Below, in pieces: positions 10,221 through 18,829 of a DNA stretch of 64,000 nt (positions are counted from its first letter, which is position 1; each line of letters begins with the position of its first letter). Where the stretch lies: NCBI RefSeq assembly GCF_026262505.1, contig NC_067204.1, positions 22,289,300 through 22,353,299 on the forward strand, read 5' to 3'. This stretch comes from Trichomonas vaginalis G3 (taxonomy: Eukaryota > Parabasalia > Trichomonadida > Trichomonadidae). A model generated the notes under the pieces. The model was not told where the DNA came from and did not search any database. It saw only the letters and a list, made by a program, of their open reading frames with translations. Made by a program: the position numbers and the translations under genes.

Positions 10221-11909
10221 ATGTTTGATCAAGTCGTTGCTCCAAATGAATTTATTGAATTGAGAAGTAACTATCAAACAAATATCGACTTATATATTGC
10301 ATTGTACCGGTTAAAAACTGAAAATGAAGAAGAATTATACTCGATTTACAAAATGATCAAAGCAGAATTGATTGATTCCAAGAAAGATCATCCCAAAAAT
10401 ATTATGCATGATATTTTAAATATTATCCCGTTTAATAACCGCTATAAAAATTCGTATTTAAAACTTGCTAAACAAATATCTGATGATTATCATGTAATAG
10501 ATGTCAGAAATATTCCAATTATTTCTAATTTCCTATTTTATAAAGAATATGAAATTCATTTAGACAAATCTAATGAAATCAAAGACATTGAATCGGAAAT
10601 CCAAGATATTTATTCAGAAAATACAATTTATAAAGCAATTATGGATAATGACAAAGAGAAATTCATTGCATTCACAGAAAGAAAAGGATTTGATGCATAT
10701 AAAAGGCTTGTAAACAATTTATATCCAACTCCAGTTAGAGAATTTTCGTTTAAACATGGATTGTCATTACTTGAATTATGTTGTTACCATGGAGCAGTTG
10801 ATTGCTTCAAATTTTTAAGAACGCAATTTAACTCAAAAATAACTGAAACATGTTTACATTTTTCATTTTTAGGTGGAAATCAAGAAATCATAAGTGAATG
10901 TTTGAAATATCAAAAACCAGATGAAGAATGTATGAAATATGCAATAATATCACACAACATTGATTTTTTCACATTCTTGATGAATGAATACAATTTAGAG
11001 GTCAATATCGATTTTTGTGTATTATATAATAATCTTGAATCTTTTCTTGTATATTTTGATCAAACTAATGATGTTAACAAATGTTTTGTCTATTCAACGA
11101 ATTTTGATATTCTATCTCTTTGCAAATATTTCCTTTCAAATGGTGCGAATGTCAATGAAAAAAATGAATATGGAAAAACAGCTCTTCATATGGCAGTTAT
11201 CAATAACTATAAAGATATTGCTGAATTACTTCTTTCAAATGGTGCAAATATAAATGAAAAAGACGAAGACGGAAAAACAGCTCTCCATTTTGCAGCAATC
11301 AATAATAGTAAAGAAATGGTTGAACTTCTTGTGTCAAAAGGTGCAAATATAAATGAAAAAGATGAAAATGGAAAAACAGCTCTTCATATTGCTACACTCA
11401 ATAATAATAAAGAAATAGTTGTACTCCTTCTTTCTTATGATGTGAATATCAATGAAAAAGACAAAGATGGAAAAACGACTCTTCATATTGCTGCAATCAA
11501 TAATAATAAAGCAATAGCCGAACTTCTTCTTTTGCATGATGTCAATGCTAATGAAAAAGATGAAGAAGGTGAAACAGCTTTTCATAAGGCTGCTTATAAT
11601 AATAGTAAAGAAATAGCTGAACTTCTAATTTCACATGGTGCAAATATCAATGAAAAAAATAGATATGAAAAAACAGCTCTTCATTTAGCTGCACTCAATA
11701 ATAGTCAAGAAATAGTGAAACTTCTTCTTTTACAAAATGTAAATATCAATGAAAAAGATAACAAGGATATACAGCTATTCATATTGCAGCAATCAATAGA
11801 AGTAAAGAAACACTTGAACTTCTTCTTAAACAAAATACAGATATCAATTGTAAATAAAGTGATGATAACTAATAAAGCTAAATATAAATATCCAAAATTG
11901 TCTAACTAA
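10221..11909 (+). CDS. Ankyrin repeat protein with DUF3447 domain, C-terminus frameshifted
   Basis: 562 residues, ATG start. The N-terminal half is the trichomonad head region plus DUF3447 (CLHFSFLGGNQEIISECLKY; ISHNIDFFTFLMNEYN). Six ankyrin repeats follow from about 310 to 515, most with NEKDEDGKTALH.AA.NNSKE. After NEKDNKD (near 11765) the reading frame leaves the family pattern. The next frame continues a normal repeat (TAIHIAAINRSKETLELLLK) and reaches its own stop at 11855-11857 inside TAAA. So a one-base loss or equivalent near 11765 replaced the last repeat with an unrelated Lys/Ile-rich tail of about 45 residues. The protein could still work because five or six repeats remain. It could also be an assembly error. 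Confidence 0.85.
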   Translation: MFDQVVAPNEFIELRSNYQTNIDLYIALYRLKTENEEELYSIYKMIKAELIDSKKDHPKNIMHDILNIIPFNNRYKNSYLKLAKQISDDYHVIDVRNIPIISNFLFYKEYEIHLDKSNEIKDIESEIQDIYSENTIYKAIMDNDKEKFIAFTERKGFDAYKRLVNNLYPTPVREFSFKHGLSLLELCCYHGAVDCFKFLRTQFNSKITETCLHFSFLGGNQEIISECLKYQKPDEECMKYAIISHNIDFFTFLMNEYNLEVNIDFCVLYNNLESFLVYFDQTNDVNKCFVYSTNFDILSLCKYFLSNGANVNEKNEYGKTALHMAVINNYKDIAELLLSNGANINEKDEDGKTALHFAAINNSKEMVELLVSKGANINEKDENGKTALHIATLNNNKEIVVLLLSYDVNINEKDKDGKTTLHIAAINNNKAIAELLLLHDVNANEKDEEGETAFHKAAYNNSKEIAELLISHGANINEKNRYEKTALHLAALNNSQEIVKLLLLQNVNINEKDNKDIQLFILQQSIEVKKHLNFFLNKIQISIVNKVMITNKAKYKYPKLSN

Positions 11910-11937
11910 ATTTAAATTGACCGGAATTTTGGCCACA

Positions 11938-12157
11938 TTAAGGGTGCACTTACAGCTTTCTGACATTCTCTCAATTTTTTGACATTATAGTTTTTTATTC
12001 AAATTTTCTAAGGTAAAACGTCATTAACTTTGTTCGGAAAGAAGTTATTTTAACTCATTCTATAATACCTTATATTACTGTTATACTTTTTTGCAATCAC
12101 AATAACGATATATTGATATTATGGGAGCATGTCAAAAAGTGGAAAGTGCACCCTTAA
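11938..12157. mobile_element. MITE-like element, about 220 bp
   Basis: Perfect inverted ends TTAAGGGTGCACTT (11938-11951 and 12144-12157). Similarity continues inwards to about 31 bases (both arms have CTTT.TGACAT). No coding capacity. The boundary may be a TA duplication (mariner-type) or TTAA; the sequence does not decide. It lies between the convergent ends of the ankyrin and CLASP-like genes. Confidence 0.6.
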
Positions 12158-12276
12158 ACTTCTTGATATTTTTCAAATGCCTTTTTCCAGAACATGTTTT
12201 AATTCATTTAAATTGAACATGTAGAATTATTTTAAAAATTACAAAATAAGATTTATTAAATAACAAGAAAAATATA

Positions 12277-15200
12277 TTATTTGTGGATTGTATAGTAATG
12301 AGTGACAAGTTTTTTGGTCAAGGCTGGTAACATTTCTATTTCCTGGATGAAATCATCTCCACCAGAAATCCACATATCAGAGATACAAAAAACGGCGGCC
12401 TTTCTGATAACGGCCTCTTTGTCATTAGCAAGATTCTTCAATCCGCCCATGAATAGAGGTGCTGCATCAATAATTTCTCCTGGAGAACATTGATGAGATA
12501 ATCTGCCAAGGAATTCAGCAGCTTCTCTTGGACATTGTGCTAAAAGAGAAGCTCCAAACTCAAGCAACTTGCTGTGGGAAACACTGCGAATTATCGCGCT
12601 TGCAACTAATGCAGCGTCATCTGCAAATTGAGAATGAGAAAATGGTAAAACTGAAGGAAGAATTGTTTGATATTCTTTGCTTCCTGATCTTGAAGCAATT
12701 TGAGCAATTCTCATGATGATTGGCGATTTGTCAGCAATCTCTGGATTCTCTAATCGCTTAATAAGCTTCTGAAGTTGAGTTTCTCCAATAGATGAATCTT
12801 GAGGTTGATCAAAATCAGTTGCAAATGGAGCTTTAGTTGGTGATTGCCTAATATTATCTTTGGCTTTCGCTGATGGTCTTAAATCAACTTCTTTTGGCTT
12901 AGTTTCTTTCTTATTTGGTTTAATTTGTTCATCATTATTTGAAATCTTTGGTTTTTGTGGTTGTTTATCAGGAGTATTCATAATATTGGAAGGTCTTGGT
13001 TCTGTATTTTCATGCTTTTGCTCTTCTTTTGGTTGGATTTGTTCTTGTGGTAGTTTTTCGATTTCTTGTGCTTGTTTTGGATTTTCTTCATTAATTTGAG
13101 ATAAATCAAGTTTCTTTGTTGTCATTTCAAATGGTTGCTTTCTTTGTTCTTCGTCTTTCTTCTTTTGTTCTGGATCAATAGTTTCTTCTTCCTCTTCATG
13201 TGATTCTTTTGGAGGGAAGTTTGGAATATTATCCAAAACAAATGTCAATCTTGGCCTTGGTTTCGCTTCTTCTGGTTTTTCTTTTTCGGAATTTATTAAA
13301 ATCGAAGTTTTTTGCTCTTTATTTTCTTCTTCATCAATATTTCCTACAACAACTTCAGGTATTTGTGGATTTTCTGCAAAAACTACTGCTCTTCGATGTG
13401 GTTTCTCTGGTGAATTTGGACCTGATTCGAAAACTAATGTTGAATCATTGTCTTGCTTAGGGAATATCTTCTCATATTCTTCTTTTACATCATCAGGAAT
13501 CAAAGATTCATTTCTGTTATAAAAATCTGTGACCAAAACCATTGAATCTTTGACATGAATATTTTTAATTGCAGCAGCAACGACCATACTTGGTGAAATA
13601 TTATTTCCTGCTGCATTAAAAGCATCATAAGCTAATTCTTTATGCTTTCTGACCGTTGAATTATCATACATTAAAATTGCATTGACCAAACTTTGAACTC
13701 TTGGCTTATAAGAGTCAGGAATGATTGTTACTGTATTAGGGAATAATGTTAAGCAAGTATTGGCCAACAACGGTGAATTCGAAAGCATTCCATCTACAAT
13801 AATTTTTGCAACCATTTCTCCATTCTCTTTAAGAGATGCTTCATCACCCATTATGATGTATTGTTTAACATCATCTAACTTTATTTGTGGTTTCTCTTGA
13901 AAATTGAATTTTTGGTTCTTTTTTCCATTTTTTCTTGAATTTTTTTCTCTTTTATTTTCTTCAGCATTTGGTTGTTTGTGATTTAGCAAAGCTTTGCATT
14001 CTCTTGATATCTGTCTAGCTTCAGGAGATGCATCAACTACAAGTTTATCAACAGCAGGTAAAAGAAAAGGTTTCATCTTTTCAACAAGTTTTTGGTCCCA
14101 TTGTTTTGCCATTATCAAAAACGCTTTTGCACAAATGACTCTATGTATAGACGCTTTTGAAGATATCTGTACAACCATGGCTTTGGCGATTTTAGTTGAG
14201 GTGACGTATTGACAGATAGATAAAATAGCACATTTGCAGCAATCTGCGATGATTTGAGTTCCATTTGAAGTTGGTTTAAAAAGTGTTGGAAGAATTTGTT
14301 CGGCTGTTGTCTCGAAAGAACTTCCAAGAGACATGGCGAGCTGAGCAACGAACAGGCAACTATATTTGACTAATGTGCTGCGAAGACTTGTTACGTTTTC
14401 AGTGATAATTGGCAAAAATTGTGGTTGAAAAGTGAGAAAAGTTTGATGAGCAGCAGCTCCACCTTTAACTAAGGACATTAGTTTCTGAATAGCGAGTAAC
14501 TGCTGATCCCATTCTTTGGAGAAAGATGCTAATGCAAGAGCGTCTTTTGTCTCGCGATTTAATGCTTTTGCATCATTAAAAGAAATTGGATCGATATCTG
14601 TATCAGGGACTTCAAAGAGCCTTTCTATTTGTTTGGAAAGATCTTTTTCGGTGGGTATGGGACTGGATGGTGGACTTTGGAAGGAATTTTTATTTGATCT
14701 TAATGGAGAAGGTCTTTCAGATTTAGATTTGGGTGTTTTAGGTTGTGATGTCTGCTGCGTGTTACTTTGTTGCAATTCTTTGATTGATCCGTCTTTTTCA
14801 ATCGTCATCTTTTTTTCTACTTTTAGTTTTGTAACTTCAAGAAGAACTGCCTGACCATCTTTCGCGGTAACATAGAGGACACTACCATTTAATGCAATAA
14901 CTGATGATGGAATTAAAGTTTTTCCTCGATCTGAAACTGTGAAATTTCCAAATTCTGAAATTTCTGATATTTTTATTGAACCTCTTTCGTCAATGAATAC
15001 GTAAAAGTTATCTTTCATCTGTGCAAACCATCCAAGCTTTGCTTGACTCGAAAATGGATACGCTGTTGATTTTGGAACTTGATTTGGAATGAAAGTATTG
15101 AAAATGGCTTTATTATTCGTAAAGCAGATAATAATAGGATTGCTGCCAAGTAAATACGGAATAATCATATATGCATCAATAGGAAGTGAAATTGCAATTT

Positions 15201-15864
15201 TTTGATCTTCTGTACCTTTTTTGTTAGTTAAGTCGATATCAACAATTCTAATCTTGGGGTTATCGTGGTTTTCTTCTGTTAGTATTGCAAGTCGTGCTGA
15301 GTGATTATTTTGGTTTAAAGAAACAAAACTAATGATCGAACTACACGAAACTGTAACAATAAATGGAACTCCAATCTCATTAGCAGCATTAATAGGAATT
15401 ACGGTGAGTTGATTTTTATTAAAATTGAAAATTAAAGCTCCTGGTATTAATGCAAACTTAATTTGATCTAATGGTACATTAGAACTCTGAGGGGCTAAGT
15501 TTGCTGATGGTGTTATGTTAATATTACCATCAGCAGCGCAATTCAAAATCGAAGATAAGAAGTTAGTAAATATTACGAGTATTTTTGAGCCTGAGGGTGC
15601 TATTAGCGGAATTATTTTGAAAATTGAACTGTTTAAATCGATAATTTGTGGATTTGCAAGTAGATTTTTATCAAATTGATACAAAAACAGTTTATTTCCT
15701 TGAGATGTTGCAAGAATATCACCTTTAGGACCAAAGCGTTGAATTAATGCAGCTTGTTGAGGAAAAATAGTTTGATCATCAGTAAGATTTGGCATTCTTG
15801 GAATTTGAATTTGAATTTTTTGAACAATTATATAGATAGTACAATTAGAAATATTAGTAGACAT
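12277..15864 (-). CDS. CLASP/TOG-like protein with N-terminal beta-propeller-like region
   Basis: 1195 residues, ATG start. Residues about 25-350 are short beta-rich segments (GDILATSQGNKLFLYQF) suggesting a degenerate WD-type propeller. After a Ser/Pro-rich linker (360-415), residues 425-627 form a HEAT/TOG domain of CLASP_N type: KEWDQQLLAIQKLMSLVKGG, VKYSCLFVAQLAMSLGSSFE and VICAKAFLIMAKQWD. A Glu/Lys/Pro-rich region spans about 810-1005, and a further HEAT segment lies at 1025-1195. TOG domains bind tubulin, so a microtubule role is likely; propeller plus TOG is not the classical CLASP layout. The start codon lies in the 9-bp target duplication of a transposon, which parts the gene from its probable initiator. 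Confidence 0.75.
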   Translation of the reverse strand: MSTNISNCTIYIIVQKIQIQIPRMPNLTDDQTIFPQQAALIQRFGPKGDILATSQGNKLFLYQFDKNLLANPQIIDLNSSIFKIIPLIAPSGSKILVIFTNFLSSILNCAADGNINITPSANLAPQSSNVPLDQIKFALIPGALIFNFNKNQLTVIPINAANEIGVPFIVTVSCSSIISFVSLNQNNHSARLAILTEENHDNPKIRIVDIDLTNKKGTEDQKIAISLPIDAYMIIPYLLGSNPIIICFTNNKAIFNTFIPNQVPKSTAYPFSSQAKLGWFAQMKDNFYVFIDERGSIKISEISEFGNFTVSDRGKTLIPSSVIALNGSVLYVTAKDGQAVLLEVTKLKVEKKMTIEKDGSIKELQQSNTQQTSQPKTPKSKSERPSPLRSNKNSFQSPPSSPIPTEKDLSKQIERLFEVPDTDIDPISFNDAKALNRETKDALALASFSKEWDQQLLAIQKLMSLVKGGAAAHQTFLTFQPQFLPIITENVTSLRSTLVKYSCLFVAQLAMSLGSSFETTAEQILPTLFKPTSNGTQIIADCCKCAILSICQYVTSTKIAKAMVVQISSKASIHRVICAKAFLIMAKQWDQKLVEKMKPFLLPAVDKLVVDASPEARQISRECKALLNHKQPNAEENKREKNSRKNGKKNQKFNFQEKPQIKLDDVKQYIIMGDEASLKENGEMVAKIIVDGMLSNSPLLANTCLTLFPNTVTIIPDSYKPRVQSLVNAILMYDNSTVRKHKELAYDAFNAAGNNISPSMVVAAAIKNIHVKDSMVLVTDFYNRNESLIPDDVKEEYEKIFPKQDNDSTLVFESGPNSPEKPHRRAVVFAENPQIPEVVVGNIDEEENKEQKTSILINSEKEKPEEAKPRPRLTFVLDNIPNFPPKESHEEEEETIDPEQKKKDEEQRKQPFEMTTKKLDLSQINEENPKQAQEIEKLPQEQIQPKEEQKHENTEPRPSNIMNTPDKQPQKPKISNNDEQIKPNKKETKPKEVDLRPSAKAKDNIRQSPTKAPFATDFDQPQDSSIGETQLQKLIKRLENPEIADKSPIIMRIAQIASRSGSKEYQTILPSVLPFSHSQFADDAALVASAIIRSVSHSKLLEFGASLLAQCPREAAEFLGRLSHQCSPGEIIDAAPLFMGGLKNLANDKEAVIRKAAVFCISDMWISGGDDFIQEIEMLPALTKKLVTHYYTIHK

Positions 15865-16918
15865 AAGGGTTTCGTTTTGCTAAAATTGTCACTTTTATAG
15901 CATATTTGTTTTTGGATGTTTTGCGAAACCAAAAAAAAAAACTATGATATACAATGTGTGTGTAAAGAAAATATTTTATTTACTAGTTAAAAAATCATTT
16001 GGTATTGATCAAGTTATTTTTTCTGGATAAGATATTATATGGATAATTGGATAGAAAATACAATTATATAATCTTGTACCTGGTTTAATTAAGCTAATTG
16101 TCATCAGAAACTTGTAATTTTTATGAATTTCAGATTTTCTTTTCATTACTGCTTTTCTTAATAGGTCAAGTTCTTATTTACGTTATAAAGTATGATATTT
16201 ACAAATATCAAGTTATCATGTTTTTTGAGAAATTATGAGAAACAAACAAAAATGAAAAAGATAGGAATAGCAATGAATAGTGATGTGGGTATAGAAAATG
16301 TAAGAGATATGAATGCAAAGCAATCAGTATTTAGGATATTGACCATAGATTTCGAAAAAAAAATGCTGCATATTGAGCGAAAACTATGATTATATTATAA
16401 GGCTATCCTTTAAAGCATAATGAAACTATTCCCTTTTCATTTTAATCGAATAAGATAGTAAAGATTTTTGAATTAGCTAGAAACTGATGAGATGTTTTCA
16501 CAAATCAGATTTTTAATCTCTATAATGCATAATTCACTCAATATCTCAATTTTGATATTGCGAGATATTTTTGCTATCGGTTTCGCAATTTTGACACAAT
16601 AGCAAGAGGGTTCTATAAGCATTATTATCAACGTAGAATCTGAATATCATATCAGAAAATGTCGCAAATCTGACATTTACCCGACCAAATAGCAAAAATA
16701 ATTGAATACTTTTCGCAAAAACTTTAAAAATCGATAAAAATATGAAATATAGATATTAAAGCGACTTTTTATATAATATTCATAAAGATTTTCCAAAAAT
16801 ATGATACCGCAAAATTAAAAAAGTGACGTCTTGAGTGGAGTCAAAGGTCGAAATTGCTAGCTAAATGTTTTTTTAGCGAAATTGCGTATTGTACGTTTTT
16901 TCGCAAAACGAAACCCTT
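15865..16918. mobile_element. 1.05-kb DNA transposon inserted at a start codon (MULE-like)
   Basis: Ends are inverted copies of AAGGGTTTCGTTTTGC (15865-15880 and 16903-16918), with AAAA matching further in. Perfect 9-bp direct repeats AGTAGACAT flank it (15856-15864 and 16919-16927). On the minus strand this repeat reads ATGTCTACT, the first three codons of the CLASP-like gene, so the gene's start codon exists on both sides. The element has no transposase; the only frame (16192-16389) is unconvincing. The 9-bp duplication suggests a non-autonomous Mutator-like element. Perfect ends and duplication suggest a fairly recent insertion. Confidence 0.85.
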
Positions 16919-16927
16919 AGTAGACAT

Positions 16928-16945
16928 GATTAAAATGACATAAAA
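16928..16945 (-). promoter_or_regulatory. Displaced initiator of the CLASP-like gene
   Basis: On the minus strand the bases directly before the outer copy of ATGTCTACT read TATGTCATTTTAATC, containing TCATTT, a good match to the trichomonad initiator TCA(+1)Y(T/A), about 10 bases before the outer ATG. This would be the gene's original start site before the transposon came in. Confidence 0.5.
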
Positions 16946-17237
16946 AAATTCACAAAATTCAATTTTCCGTTATATTCAAACCCTTTGATAATTCTTATGG
17001 AGAAGACATTTCTTAAGGAAATATAAAAGTTTTATCTTATTATCAGTCAAAAATTATTGAAAAATTCTATTTATGCAAAAACAAACAAACAATATCTCAT
17101 TAACAACAGAGGGAGTAAAGAATCGGCCTTTTTTCTATCGGGGGACGCATCCGTAAGAACATACATCTTTTGATTTTTGACAATTAAACTGCAGTTTAGT
17201 GTATTTTTGAGGCAAACAATTTTCCTTTAAATCGAAC
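16928..17237. other. Gene-free stretch before the kinase frame
   Basis: 310 bases. Apart from the displaced initiator at its left edge I see no gene or structured feature; GGGGGACGC near 17140 is a local GC-rich spot. Confidence 0.5.
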
Positions 17238-18599
17238 TCATTGATTCAATAATGCTTGAAGATCATGCAATACTTCATTCAAACATTCATTGCTATAACT
17301 ACGTTTATCATCAAAATCGTCAATGACAAATAATTGGATTGCCATTATTTTTTTGCCAAGTGGAGATATAATAACATTAATTTTTCGAGAAATTTCAACA
17401 GGCCATTGAGAATTATATTTTTTGTGAATGTTGAGAATTTTTAAATAGACATCATTGATAGAAACATTTTCGGATTTTGTTGTATTGTTATTATTACTAG
17501 ATTTATCTTCTGTTTCTTGTGAACTAATGGCATCAATAGATTCATCTTCTGTTTCTTGTGAACTAATGGTATCAATAAATTCAGCTTCTATTCCTTGTGA
17601 ACTAATGGCATCAATAGATTCATCTTCTATTCCTTGTGAACTAATGGCATCAATAGATTCATCCTCTGTTTCTTGTGAACTAATGGCATCAATAGATTCA
17701 TCTTCTGTTTCTTGTGAACTAATGGCATCAATAGATTCATCTTCTGTTTCTTGTGAACTAATGGCATCAATAGATTCAGCTTCTGTTTCTTGTGAACTAA
17801 TGGCATCAATAGATTCAGCTTCTATTCCTTGTTTATTATCGTCAATTAGCTTCAAACCCATCTCTGTGGGCACTAGAATCCCAAATATTTCTATATTTTT
17901 TTCAGTTTTAGAAAAGCTTTCCTCAATTTTTTGACATTCTGCTATTACATCAAATATTGATGGACGTTTTTTTGCATCTGTGTGGGTCATTTCTAAAATT
18001 AGTTTACGGATATCTGGATGAATTAGAGGTGTCAAATTTGTATATGGATAATTTTGATTGAAGATGAAATTTATTACACACCCAAGTGAAAAAATGTCTG
18101 ACTCAGTACCACATTGACTGTATCTAGCTTCACGAAATCGATTTCTCAGTACTTCTGGGGCCATATAAAAAGGTGTTCCTGTAAAATCATAAGCTGTTAG
18201 CGAATTATACTCTGATACATCAAAATCTACGTAAACAGGATTAAAATCGTCATCCATCAGAATATTATCTGGCTTAAGATCTCTGCAAAGAATTTTTTTA
18301 GCATGTAATGCTTGAATCATATTACTAATTTTTTGAATTAATTCAACAAGTTCATGGTTGGTTAAATCTGGATTTTCGTGCAAATATTTTGTTAGAGTAC
18401 CATTTTTATAGTATGGAGAACTTGTAAAGTATTTGGATGGAATTTGTAAACCTGGGGAATAAGTTTCCATGCCGATATGGTTTTTGATTTCATTTTCTGT
18501 TTGATTTCCTAGCTTAGAGTATTTGAATACAAGATCTGGAGTAATTGTCTTTGAATGTATTACAACACTATGTGCGCCATCTGATTCTTCTATCAGCAA
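17238..18599 (-). CDS. Protein kinase-like protein with Ser-rich repeat tail, 5' end unclear
   Basis: 453 residues if counted from a TTG; the open frame reaches back to about 18632 but has no ATG before Met44 (18470). The kinase fold is clear: likely beta-3 Lys26 (VFKYSK), catalytic loop CRDLKPDN at 105-112 (His of HRD replaced by Cys), DFD at 125-127 in place of DFG, GTPFYMAPE at 141-149, and Asp168 in SDIFSLG. No glycine-rich loop precedes Lys26. Asp107, Asn112 and Asp125 are kept, so activity is not excluded. Residues about 255-365 are eight copies of a 13-residue unit (ESIDAISSQETED), then an Asn-rich patch and a conserved-looking C-terminus. Starting at Met44 would remove Lys26. Most likely a 5'-truncated gene or pseudogene. 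Confidence 0.65.
   Translation of the reverse strand: MLIEESDGAHSVVIHSKTITPDLVFKYSKLGNQTENEIKNHIGMETYSPGLQIPSKYFTSSPYYKNGTLTKYLHENPDLTNHELVELIQKISNMIQALHAKKILCRDLKPDNILMDDDFNPVYVDFDVSEYNSLTAYDFTGTPFYMAPEVLRNRFREARYSQCGTESDIFSLGCVINFIFNQNYPYTNLTPLIHPDIRKLILEMTHTDAKKRPSIFDVIAECQKIEESFSKTEKNIEIFGILVPTEMGLKLIDDNKQGIEAESIDAISSQETEAESIDAISSQETEDESIDAISSQETEDESIDAISSQETEDESIDAISSQGIEDESIDAISSQGIEAEFIDTISSQETEDESIDAISSQETEDKSSNNNNTTKSENVSINDVYLKILNIHKKYNSQWPVEISRKINVIISPLGKKIMAIQLFVIDDFDDKRSYSNECLNEVLHDLQALLNQ
17506..17832. repeat. 39-bp coding minisatellite, about 8 copies
   Basis: Period 39 bp, in frame with the kinase gene; encodes the Ser/Glu-rich 13-residue unit. Copies differ mainly at ETE versus GIE and at one Ala/Asp position. 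Being in multiples of three, copy-number change would not break the frame. Confidence 0.9.
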
Positions 18600-18829
18600 T
18601 GGTAGTACGGCTCCAATGGAATAGGCATTATCTTAATGCATACCCAAAGGTGGACAATATTGAAAGGAATTCAATGAGTCCTCCCAAAATAATCATACTT
18701 TTGATATTCAATATAATTGTCTACCTTTCGTCCAACTAGTTTGGATATACGAGTATTTTTTATTGGTTTACTAATTAGAACGAATATAATTAACTTTTTA
18801 AGAATTGATAAACTTACCCTGCTAAATAA

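Noticed and set aside
16192-16389. 65-residue frame inside the element at 15865
   Set aside because: Low-complexity Lys/Met/Ile content and no resemblance to a transposase.
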